Origin: Acidobacteriota bacterium
GTDB taxonomy: Bacteria; Acidobacteriota; Blastocatellia; RBC074
DNA: 7,675 nucleotides
Direction: 5' to 3'
NCBI GenBank assembly: GCA_013140935.1
Contig: JABFSD010000105.1
Coordinates: 1 to 7,675, forward strand
Below are positions 1 to 5,755 of this stretch, in pieces; within the stretch, counting starts at the first letter, position 1, and each line of letters begins with the position of its first letter. A program made the position numbers and the translations under genes. The notes under the pieces are model-generated. The model was not told the DNA's origin and made no database searches. It worked only from the letters and a program-made list of their open reading frames with translations.

Positions 1-737
1 GTGCCGCTCTTGGTCACAGCGTTGGTTACGCCGCCCGCCGAACGTCCGTACTCGGCGGAGTAGTTCGAGGTGTTTACCTGAAACTCGCGAATCGCCGATT
101 GGCTGATCGAATAGCCCATGCGCGTGCGACCACGCTCTTCAGAAAAGAACGCCTGATTGTTGTCGCCGCCGTCAATCGTGTTGTTATTCAACAAACCCGA
201 AATGCCGCGAAAGCTAATCAAGCCGAACGTGCCGTCAGGCGTAGCGCCCGGCGACAGCAAGGCGAAATCAGACCAACGGCGTCCGTTGATCGGAAGGTTA
301 TTGATCTGGGTTTGGTTAATGTTGGTCGAAAATTCTTTCGATTCGGTATTGACCAACGCGCCGTCAGCCACGACTTCGACCGAGGCATCAGCCCCGCCGA
401 CTTTCAGCGCGGCGTCAATGCTGGCGGTGCGTCCGACTTCGACGACGATGCCAGTCTGTTTGTAATCGGCGAAGCCGGTGGCTTTGATCGTCAACGAATA
501 AATGCCGGGTTGCAGATTGCCGAACCGGAAGCGGCCTTCGCCGCCGGTGGAAGCAGATTCGTCGCGGCCCGTGCCGCTATTGGTCAATTGAACGACGGCG
601 GACGGAATTACGGCACCGCTCGGATCACTGACCGTGCCGCTTACCGCGCCCGTCACGGCAGATTGCGCGAAGGCGAACTGACTGATCGTCAGCGCGAGCG
701 CCACGCACAAGAGGCGATAAGAAATTTGTTTTAACAT
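1..737 (-). CDS. TonB-dependent receptor, N-terminal part (cut by left edge)
   Basis: This is the first 245 residues of an outer-membrane TonB-dependent receptor of the Oar-like type common in Acidobacteriota; such proteins import large substrates using energy from TonB/ExbBD. The order of parts is: a signal peptide (about 1-24, ending AFA before Gln25); a carboxypeptidase-regulatory-like beta-sandwich (about 28-112, with GTVSDPSGAVIPSA near its start and GEGRFRFGNLQPGIYSL in the middle); then the start of the plug domain (about 128 onward), shown by LPINGRRWSDFALLSPG (148-164), TIDGGDNNQ (187-195) and SAEYGRSAGGVTNAVTKSG (227-245). The barrel lies outside the window. The start is the ATG at 737-735, with an AGGAG ribosome site (749-745) spaced 7 nt before it. 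The frame has no stop down to base 1. The substrate cannot be told from this part. The family assignment is firm. Confidence 0.93.
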   Translation of the reverse strand, partial: MLKQISYRLLCVALALTISQFAFAQSAVTGAVSGTVSDPSGAVIPSAVVQLTNSGTGRDESASTGGEGRFRFGNLQPGIYSLTIKATGFADYKQTGIVVEVGRTASIDAALKVGGADASVEVVADGALVNTESKEFSTNINQTQINNLPINGRRWSDFALLSPGATPDGTFGLISFRGISGLLNNNTIDGGDNNQAFFSEERGRTRMGYSISQSAIREFQVNTSNYSAEYGRSAGGVTNAVTKSG

Positions 738-1014
738 AATACTTCTCCTGAAATTGAGAGGGTTGAAGCAAGGCGCACGCCCTCCATAAATGGACAGAAG
801 CGCACGCCGATAACAGGGTTACGATTGCTTGCTACGCTGTTTTCATCCCGTTGGACGCCTGCTTCGGGCGTCAGTGGTGTTCGTGCAAGGTATGAATTTG
901 GTGCTTGTTTATGAGGTACTGCTCGAAGTAGAGCGCAGTCTAAACAGCACCCTAATGCCGGTCAAGGCGTAGTGATACGTGGTGGCGTAAAGTTTAGGTC
1001 AATTCGCAAGCCGT
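738..1014 (-). other. Leader and intergenic region upstream of the receptor gene
   Basis: This 277-nt gap has no convincing gene on either strand. On the minus strand it holds the receptor's ribosome site (745-749), a candidate promoter (937-965) and therefore a predicted leader of roughly 190 nt. In the leader a small stem can form (854-859 pairing with 867-872, loop of 7), and the 9-mer GCGCACGCC occurs twice (773-781 and 800-808). I do not recognise a known riboswitch. No clear terminator is visible after the stop of the gene ending at 1015. Confidence 0.5.
937..965 (-). promoter_or_regulatory. Candidate sigma70-type promoter for the receptor gene
   Basis: Read on the minus strand there is TTGACC (965-960), 17 bases, then TAGACT (942-937). 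The -35 box matches the housekeeping consensus at 5 of 6 positions and the -10 box at 4 of 6, with ideal spacing. Transcription would start near 930, giving a leader of about 190 nt before the ATG at 737. This is pattern matching only. Confidence 0.35.
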
Positions 1015-2196
1015 CTAGTTTTTGTGATGTACCAATCGCCGCAAGCGTCGCATGCGCCGCAACGATTCAAGCCGCAAACTGTTCCAGGGAAACTTGCGCA
1101 ACAGATCGAGCGGACGCTTCCAATAGTTTTGCGCGGGAAAAGTTGCATCGCCATAAAGCTGGGTCAGATGAGTGCGATTGGTAAACAGCAAAGCGGCGAG
1201 GGCGCGCAATCGTTCGGTAGGTCGGCGTGAAAAGTCGAGATATTCAAACAGACGCGCGGCCTCGGCGACGACACGCGATTCAGGCAGCAAGGCCGTTTCC
1301 AATAACAGGGCGACGTTGGGCGAAGGCTCTTCCTGTGAAGATGCCGCCAGCCAGTGCAATGCGGCTTCGGCGAGCGTAACAGTATTTTGCAATTCGAAAG
1401 ACGCCGCGCGTTCGCGCAATCTGGCGCGCGTTCTGTCATCGGCTGCGAACAAAAAATGCAAATCCGCCAGCGTACGCAAAATCGTTTGGCTGCTCTGCCA
1501 ATCCACCATCGTGTGATGCAACAGGTGCAAAGCGAGGTCTTCCGACGCAGCCAGCCGCAAGCCTTCTGAGAAGCTCGCGCGTTCATTCATTTCATTCCAG
1601 CCGAACGCGCGTTGGCCTTGTACGAAATAAAAAGCCCGCGTGTGCAATTCGAGCAGCAAGCCGTTCGCGCCGCGACGCGGAGCCGTGTGATTGAGTTCAT
1701 TGGGCAACCGTTGCGACGGACGCGCGGCGGTGCGTCCCGACACGACGGCATAACCGCAGGTTTCGGCGATTTGTTCGGCGCGCGCGATGTGAGTGGGTTC
1801 GATGAGAATATCAAGATCGAGCGCGGGGCGTAATCCGGCTTGCGGATAAACGTTCATCAACAACAACGCTGCGCCTTTGAGCGGTAAGGCGGGTACGTCG
1901 TTGTCAGCAAAAGCCCTGAGCAAACGTTGTGCTTCGCTGACGTAAGCGAGATGGCGCGCAGCCCAAACTTGATGGCCGGTCTCTAACCGTGTTCGTGCGG
2001 CTTCGAGCAGCGTTTTCAGCAAATCGGTTTGTGCGAGTTGGGCGCGCAATAGCGGCGAGAGCAATAACTTTTCGGCGCGTATGACGAGCGCAGGCCAATC
2101 CGCGATGGCAGGTGCGAGCGAGGGCAAGCGCGCCTGACTTGAAGGCGTGGGCAGAAATCCGCTCAACAATAATTGTTCTTCGATGGTGAACGCCAT
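1015..2196 (-). CDS. Uncharacterised nucleotidyltransferase family protein (NTP_transf_5 type)
   Basis: A 393-residue protein that resembles the uncharacterised nucleotidyltransferase family NTP_transf_5 (PF14907). The diagnostic segment is LPLKGAALLL (104-113), then YPQAGLRPALDLDIL (117-131). D127 and D129 are the likely metal-binding DxD pair, and LELH (182-185) may supply the third acidic residue. The rest is mostly helical with many Arg and Leu and a very basic C-terminus (ESLRRMRRLRRLVHHKN). There is no signal peptide or membrane segment, so it should be cytosolic. A longer frame starts at a TTG at 2271, but those 25 extra codons do not resemble the family and begin right beside the inverted repeat at 2272-2349; I chose the ATG at 2196, although its ribosome site is weak. 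Family members often sit near peptide-modification or polysaccharide genes; none is visible here. The substrate is unknown. Confidence 0.8.
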   Translation of the reverse strand: MAFTIEEQLLLSGFLPTPSSQARLPSLAPAIADWPALVIRAEKLLLSPLLRAQLAQTDLLKTLLEAARTRLETGHQVWAARHLAYVSEAQRLLRAFADNDVPALPLKGAALLLMNVYPQAGLRPALDLDILIEPTHIARAEQIAETCGYAVVSGRTAARPSQRLPNELNHTAPRRGANGLLLELHTRAFYFVQGQRAFGWNEMNERASFSEGLRLAASEDLALHLLHHTMVDWQSSQTILRTLADLHFLFAADDRTRARLRERAASFELQNTVTLAEAALHWLAASSQEEPSPNVALLLETALLPESRVVAEAARLFEYLDFSRRPTERLRALAALLFTNRTHLTQLYGDATFPAQNYWKRPLDLLRKFPWNSLRLESLRRMRRLRRLVHHKN

Positions 2197-2271
2197 AAAG
2201 CACAGGCCGCTCAAGCGAGAGCGGTCTGTGCAATTTACCCAGTTTGTGGGAGTACGCCAACTAGCAAGCAA

Positions 2272-2349
2272 GCGCGTTCGTAGTTCCGCCTTTAGGCGGG
2301 TGATTTCTTTGCGCGAGCCGCCCGCCTAAAGGCGGAACTACGAACGCGC
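2272..2349. repeat. Perfect 29-bp inverted repeat (stem-loop), REP/MITE-like
   Basis: The arms 2272-2300 and 2321-2349 are exact reverse complements over 29 bases, with a 20-base loop (2301-2320). Each arm also contains its own small palindrome, CCGCC-TTTA-GGCGG, so cruciform or double-hairpin forms are possible. On the plus strand the stem is followed by five T's (2351-2355), as in an intrinsic terminator, but both flanking genes are read on the minus strand, where no T-run follows. It lies after the Spy-like gene and before the nucleotidyltransferase gene, so it may end or stabilise the upstream transcript. Perfect arms and internal palindromes suggest a dispersed repeat. No target-site duplication is visible. 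Confidence 0.85.
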
Positions 2350-2375
2350 CTTTTTAATGGGTTAGGCAAAGCGAT

Positions 2376-3431
2376 CTAAAAGGTATCGGGTGGTTGTGGG
2401 CGTGTGTTGTCGGGTCGTCGCATCATTTTTTTCTGCGCGCCGTTGGGCAACGTCCAATTCATCGTGGAACCGGCGAGTCCGCGCAACAACGTGACGTAAG
2501 TTTCCCATTGTTTGGGTTGCAGCGTTTGACGGATGCGCGTCTCGATGCGCGTTTGGCGTTTGATCTGACGGGCTTGCCGCGCGGCGTTGTTGGCGATGAC
2601 TTGCTCGACCATCGTCTTGCGGGTGGCAAGGAGTTCTATTGTATCGTCTTCTTCGCTTTCGCGCGGCGCGGCGGCGGCGTTGAGTTGATTGCGTTCGGGT
2701 AATTCGGCTTGTAATTCAGCGCGAACGCTTTGCGCCAGCGTTTTGAGTTCGGCCTTTTGTGGCGGCGTGAGTTCGAGTTGATTGAGCACGAGCAGGAACC
2801 CCGCCGGATTGCCAAAGCCCGGAATTGCCAGTTCCCAATCGTTGCCGAAAAATTCTGCCAGGAAGCGTATTGGCCCGCCGTTCGGACGCGCCAGCAACAA
2901 TTGCGCCAACGGACGTTGCGGTTGCGGTTGAATGAGAATCTCGACGAAAGCGCGCGCCGTGCGCGCACGACGCGGATTGCCGCGCGCCAAAATTTGCATC
3001 AGACGCAATTCAGTTTCGCCCTGCAGCTTCATCAGTTCCTGCTGTGTCGCGGCGGATTCTTCAGCGAGCGCTTCGACGTGCGCCGCGTCGAAGTTCACGC
3101 CGTAAATCGCTTCTTCCAATGCGCGTTCCTGTCGGGCACGTTTGGCACGCAATTCGGTGAGCTTGGGGGCTACGTCACGATTGAGTTGTTGCAGGTCGCG
3201 GCGTTGCGGCGGCAAGAGCGGCCAACGGCGATCCAGTTCGCGCACCATTAGTAATTGCGCGATAGGATTGCCCAAACCGTAAACGATCAGTTGTTGTTCC
3301 TGCGGCGTAAAAAGCGCACGCGGGTCGCGCGCTATTGGACGCAGTTTGTTGTCTTGTGCGGACGCCGTCGCGCACAGCCACAACACGCTGAATAACAGAG
3401 CCGCAAATTGGGAGAGTCGTTGATTACGCAT
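2376..3431 (-). CDS. Secreted Spy/CpxP-like protein with two related helical regions
   Basis: A 351-residue exported protein. Residues 1-25 form a signal peptide (basic start, hydrophobic core, ATASA before Gln26). The mature part is helical and charged. The C-terminal region (about 219-320) has the LTxxQ signature of Spy/CpxP/ZraP-type periplasmic proteins: LTPPQ at 221-225 and a looser LQPKQ at 304-308, with long basic helices between. An earlier segment (about 72-150) begins LLPPQRRDLQQL and looks like a degenerate first copy. At 351 residues it is about twice the length of Spy or CpxP. The mature protein has one His and no Cys, which argues against a CnrX-like metal sensor. Its ATG is 3 nt after the anti-sigma stop, so translation is probably coupled and it should work in the same envelope-stress circuit as chaperone or sensor. 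The family link is by motif and context only. Confidence 0.7.
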   Translation of the reverse strand: MRNQRLSQFAALLFSVLWLCATASAQDNKLRPIARDPRALFTPQEQQLIVYGLGNPIAQLLMVRELDRRWPLLPPQRRDLQQLNRDVAPKLTELRAKRARQERALEEAIYGVNFDAAHVEALAEESAATQQELMKLQGETELRLMQILARGNPRRARTARAFVEILIQPQPQRPLAQLLLARPNGGPIRFLAEFFGNDWELAIPGFGNPAGFLLVLNQLELTPPQKAELKTLAQSVRAELQAELPERNQLNAAAAPRESEEDDTIELLATRKTMVEQVIANNAARQARQIKRQTRIETRIRQTLQPKQWETYVTLLRGLAGSTMNWTLPNGAQKKMMRRPDNTRPQPPDTF

Positions 3432-3434
3432 GGA

Positions 3435-4100
3435 CTAACGTTCGTTCGTGCCGTTGCCCGTATCGCTATATTCCGCCATCAAGCGGCGTAGCGACGGTTG
3501 TTGATCAGCCAGCAAAGCATCGTGACGCGATTGCAACTCACGCAACTGGCGCGCGACAGTTTGCACACGGACTTGCTGCTCAGCAGTGCGCGATTCATAA
3601 GCGGCGAGTTGCGCACGCCACGCTTGGCGCTCTTGTTCAACGGCTTTGGCTACGGCAGCGGCAATTTGTGCTTGCACCTCTGGCGTGAGCGAAGCGGGTT
3701 GCATTGAACCAGGTGTTATCGTGACAGGTGTTTGTGCGACGGCAGGTGCGTTGGGCTGCGTACCGCGCAACAGGCTAAACGCGCCGAAGGCCATCAACAA
3801 CATCGCGGCGGCGGCGCTCAATGCGAATGCGCCGCGTCCCCACGCGGGAAAAAGCATGAAGCATTCTTTCAGGGCTTGCCACGGCGAGCGCGGGATGACG
3901 ATTTCGATGGCGGGTGAAGTGACGACATCCCACGCGCGTAGCTCGGTGCGCAGCCGGTGCAAGCCTTCTAACTCGGTCGTGCAGGTTGCGCACGTGTCGA
4001 GGTGGCGTTGATAAACGACGCGCTGCTGGCTCGTCATCTCTTCGTAAAGATAATCAAGCAAGTCTTCGTGAAGTTCACATTTGGTCGTATCCGGTTTCAT
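3435..4100 (-). CDS. Membrane-anchored anti-sigma factor with zinc-finger (ZAS/zf-HC2) motif
   Basis: A 221-residue anti-sigma factor. The N-terminal cytoplasmic part carries the zinc anti-sigma signature: C8 and H11 upstream, then H33-x3-C37-x2-C40 (HLDTCATC). This fold binds an ECF sigma factor and keeps it from RNA polymerase. One membrane segment follows (about 90-111, rich in Ala, Leu and Met). After a Pro/Thr-rich linker comes a long helical, probably coiled-coil, periplasmic part (about 138-200). The sigma factor gene is directly upstream and the Spy-like gene directly downstream, which supports the role. The frame extends to 4169, but the ATG at 4100 is preferred: it has GGGAG (4112-4108) 7 nt upstream, and the extra 23 residues would run into the palindrome at 4121-4177. 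Whether the zinc site senses redox state or is only structural cannot be told. Confidence 0.88.
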   Translation of the reverse strand: MKPDTTKCELHEDLLDYLYEEMTSQQRVVYQRHLDTCATCTTELEGLHRLRTELRAWDVVTSPAIEIVIPRSPWQALKECFMLFPAWGRGAFALSAAAAMLLMAFGAFSLLRGTQPNAPAVAQTPVTITPGSMQPASLTPEVQAQIAAAVAKAVEQERQAWRAQLAAYESRTAEQQVRVQTVARQLRELQSRHDALLADQQPSLRRLMAEYSDTGNGTNER

Positions 4101-4120
4101 AGCTTCTCTCCCACTTTGTC

Positions 4121-4177
4121 GTGAACCTGTGGGCTGTAGAACAAGATGCCATCTTGTGCTACGACTCACGGCTTACC
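4121..4177. repeat. Near-palindromic element between sigma and anti-sigma genes
   Basis: The core arms 4136-4148 and 4150-4162 are reverse complements at 12 of 13 positions around one central base. The pairing continues imperfectly outward (about 4121-4135 with 4163-4177, with one bulge and a few mismatches), giving a long hairpin. It fills most of the 101-nt gap between the sigma stop (4202) and the anti-sigma start (4100) and ends 8 nt before the anti-sigma ribosome site. It could be a dispersed palindromic repeat, an mRNA processing or stabilising site, or an element that sets the sigma to anti-sigma ratio. There is no U-tract, so it is not a standard terminator. Confidence 0.7.
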
Positions 4178-4201
4178 AGAACGCGGCAGCTTCAGCCAGC
4201 T

Positions 4202-4792
4202 TCATATAGCTGCACGCTGTTTTTCGAGCCGGGCGCGCATTTGTTGCAAGCCGGTGTAAAGCCGCGACTTTACCGTACTCACCGGCGTCTGCATCACTTC
4301 GGCGATCTCGGCGAAAGTCATTTCGTGATATTCCTTCATGATGATGACCTGTCGCATTTCGGCAGGCAGCGCTTGCAGGGCTTTGCGTACCATCCGCGCG
4401 CGTTGATCGAGTTGCATGCGATCCGGCGCGCTTTCGCTGTCGAGGTCGGGCAACTCGAATTTGCGTCCGTCTTCGTTTTCCTGATCCAGCGAGTGCGCGG
4501 GCATCGTGCCTTGTTTGCGCAACTTCGTATGGCAGGCATTAAGAGCGATGCGATAAATCCAGGAAGAAAATTTCGCATCGCCGCGAAACTTGTTCAGGTT
4601 GCGAAAAGCCGCGAGAAAGGTTTCCTGACAAACGTCGCGGGCGTCTTCGTCGCGTCCCAGCATGCGCAGCGACAAACCATAAATCTGGCGCTCCCACCGA
4701 TGCACCAACGCACTGAATGCATCCGTTTCGCCCGCCAGAGTTTGTTCGATAAGCTGGTCGTCGCTGAATTCCATCATATAAATTTGGCTCAT
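4202..4792 (-). CDS. ECF-type RNA polymerase sigma factor (sigma-70 family)
   Basis: A 196-residue extracytoplasmic-function sigma factor. Region 2 covers about 24-92: [17 protein letters not shown], then [17 protein letters not shown] (50-66) and the -10 recognition part [19 protein letters not shown]. Region 4 covers about 135-187: [19 protein letters not shown], then the helix-turn-helix with [14 protein letters not shown]. There is no region 3, as is usual for the ECF class, and a charged linker (about 95-130) joins the two domains. It directs RNA polymerase to a stress regulon and should be held by the zinc-motif anti-sigma factor encoded next. The ATG at 4792 has AGGT about 5 nt upstream; an internal Met-Met pair at residues 6-7 is a weaker alternative. 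The gene starts 57 nt after the nucleotidyltransferase stop. The exact ECF group is not assignable by eye. Confidence 0.95.
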   Translation of the reverse strand: MSQIYMMEFSDDQLIEQTLAGETDAFSALVHRWERQIYGLSLRMLGRDEDARDVCQETFLAAFRNLNKFRGDAKFSSWIYRIALNACHTKLRKQGTMPAHSLDQENEDGRKFELPDLDSESAPDRMQLDQRARMVRKALQALPAEMRQVIIMKEYHEMTFAEIAEVMQTPVSTVKSRLYTGLQQMRARLEKQRAAI

Positions 4793-4836
4793 CGTTACCT
4801 GTTTGCCGGGGCTTAGAGAAAGGGGCGGCGGGGAAA

Positions 4837-4862
4837 GTCGAAAAAAATCTCAGTCTTTTTCC
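4837..4862 (-). promoter_or_regulatory. Possible ECF-type promoter ahead of the sigma gene
   Basis: On the minus strand GGAAAA (4862-4857) is followed after 16 bases by CGAC (4840-4837). The spacer ends in seven T's. This resembles the GGAA / CG(A/T)C layout of many ECF promoters and lies about 45 nt upstream of the sigma start, where an autoregulated promoter would sit. It overlaps the end of the nucleotidyltransferase gene. The match is loose. Confidence 0.25.
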
Positions 4863-5455
4863 GGCACAGCCAGCGTCCTTGCCGCTTCGTCGAGCGAGCG
4901 CGCCAGCAAATCGGTTAGGCCAAGTTCTTGTGCCCAATGCTGCATGTACGCCCGATCCAGCGACTGGTTTTGCACACGCAATACGCCTTGCACATCCTGC
5001 CATTGTTGTTCAGAAACGTTGCCGCCTTTTTGATACCAAAGCAGTTTTTGCAGCACGAGGTCTTCCGGGCTGGACAGAAAAACGATAGGCGTATCGGCTG
5101 AATCATCGAGCGCACGATTCAGGCGGCGCTCCATTTTGCTGATGGCCCACGGCGCATCCGACGAGACGAATATGTCTATCTTCCACACCGTTTCAAAGTG
5201 AATGAGATTAAAGCTGCGTTGCGCGGAAACGGCACGGCGGACGGCAAGGCTGTCTACGTAAAACTCTGCTTCAAGCGCGCTGACAAAAGCGTCAACCTGA
5301 TGACCGCGCAGTACGGCAATGAAATCCACATCACGAGTGGAGCGCGGTGTGCCGTATTTGCTGCTGGCGACCGAACCGCCGATGTAATAGGGAACGCCTA
5401 ACGATTCGAAGACCTCGACTACTTTGTTTACCACTAGCCATTGTTCTGCGGCCAT
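4850..5455 (-). CDS. Nucleotidyltransferase-fold protein of a two-gene module
   Basis: A 201-residue cytosolic protein with the minimal nucleotidyltransferase signature: YYIGGSVASSKYGTPRSTRDVDFI (23-46, split here by function) has the GGS loop at 26-28 and the DxD pair D42/D44; D94 in WKIDIFV is the likely third catalytic Asp. SSPEDLVLQKLLWY (128-141) is the helix usual in AbiEii-like and related bacterial nucleotidyltransferases. All three acids are present, so it could be active, moving a nucleotide onto a protein, RNA or small molecule. The ATG at 5455 overlaps the stop of the preceding small gene by one base (TGATG) and has GAAGG 6 nt upstream; nine more upstream codons are open but lie inside that gene. 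I know similar proteins in Acidobacteriota and myxobacteria, mostly annotated as hypothetical. A toxin role is inference from gene order. Confidence 0.85.
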   Translation of the reverse strand: MAAEQWLVVNKVVEVFESLGVPYYIGGSVASSKYGTPRSTRDVDFIAVLRGHQVDAFVSALEAEFYVDSLAVRRAVSAQRSFNLIHFETVWKIDIFVSSDAPWAISKMERRLNRALDDSADTPIVFLSSPEDLVLQKLLWYQKGGNVSEQQWQDVQGVLRVQNQSLDRAYMQHWAQELGLTDLLARSLDEAARTLAVPEKD

Positions 5456-5715
5456 CAGTAACCTTCTTTCTCTATATCCCAACCGAAAGCCGCGAACATC
5501 AGTTCCGGCTCAATCCAACGGGAAGCCAGACGCATTTTTATTTCATAGGCATCGGCGTGCGGATGTCTGGCTTTGATGTCTGCGAGTTGCAACGCGCGCA
5601 AGGCTTCGTTCATTTCGGCAATGCAGCGCCCTTTACGTTCGTGCGACATCCGCCGATAGCATTCGATCAACACGCGCTCCGCTTCTGCCGATGTATCAGA
5701 AAAGAGTGGTTTCAT
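5455..5715 (-). CDS. Small helical protein, partner of the nucleotidyltransferase
   Basis: I cannot assign a named function. The 86-residue product is acidic-basic mixed and probably all helical: FSDTSAEAERVLIECYRRMS (5-24), a middle helix to about 50, then DAYEIKMRLASRWIEPELM (55-73) and FGWD (77-80). It has no signal peptide or membrane segment. Similar small proteins (opening with a DTSxEAE-like phrase, Tyr-Arg-Arg-Met-Ser, and a terminal Arg-Leu-Ala helix) sit before nucleotidyltransferases of the type encoded next, and the one-base TGATG overlap here implies coupled translation and a shared job, perhaps antitoxin or substrate-guiding subunit. The start is uncertain: the ATG at 5715 and another at 5727 both lack a clear ribosome site; the 5715 start fits the family opening better. 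The gene begins 40 nt after the GntR stop. Confidence 0.75.
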   Translation of the reverse strand: MKPLFSDTSAEAERVLIECYRRMSHERKGRCIAEMNEALRALQLADIKARHPHADAYEIKMRLASRWIEPELMFAAFGWDIEKEGY

Positions 5716-5755
5716 AGCCAATAGCATAACGCAGGTTGCTCTTGTCACTGCGCGA

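Noticed and set aside
99..734. Plus-strand open frame of 211 codons over the receptor gene.
   Set aside because: It is the antisense shadow of the TonB-dependent receptor, whose own frame shows a signal peptide, regulatory domain and plug motifs; the plus-strand product is Arg/Ala-rich with no family resemblance.
2197..2271. A 25-codon N-terminal extension of the nucleotidyltransferase from a TTG start.
   Set aside because: It begins beside the inverted repeat, resembles no family sequence, and the ATG at 2196 starts a natural N-terminus.
2376..3431. Metal-sensing CnrX-like role for the secreted protein in the sigma cassette.
   Set aside because: The mature protein has one His and no Cys, so a His-rich metal site is not visible.
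4101..4169. A 23-codon N-terminal extension of the anti-sigma factor.
   Set aside because: It would read through the palindrome, and the ATG at 4100 has a well-spaced GGGAG ribosome site.
4121..4816. Plus-strand open frame of 231 codons opposite the sigma factor.
   Set aside because: It is a shadow of the ECF sigma gene, whose minus-strand product has clear regions 2 and 4.
4841..4860. Possible terminator after the nucleotidyltransferase gene (A-run and T-run flanking the stop).
   Set aside because: The stem would be A-T pairs only, with no GC core, too weak for an intrinsic terminator.
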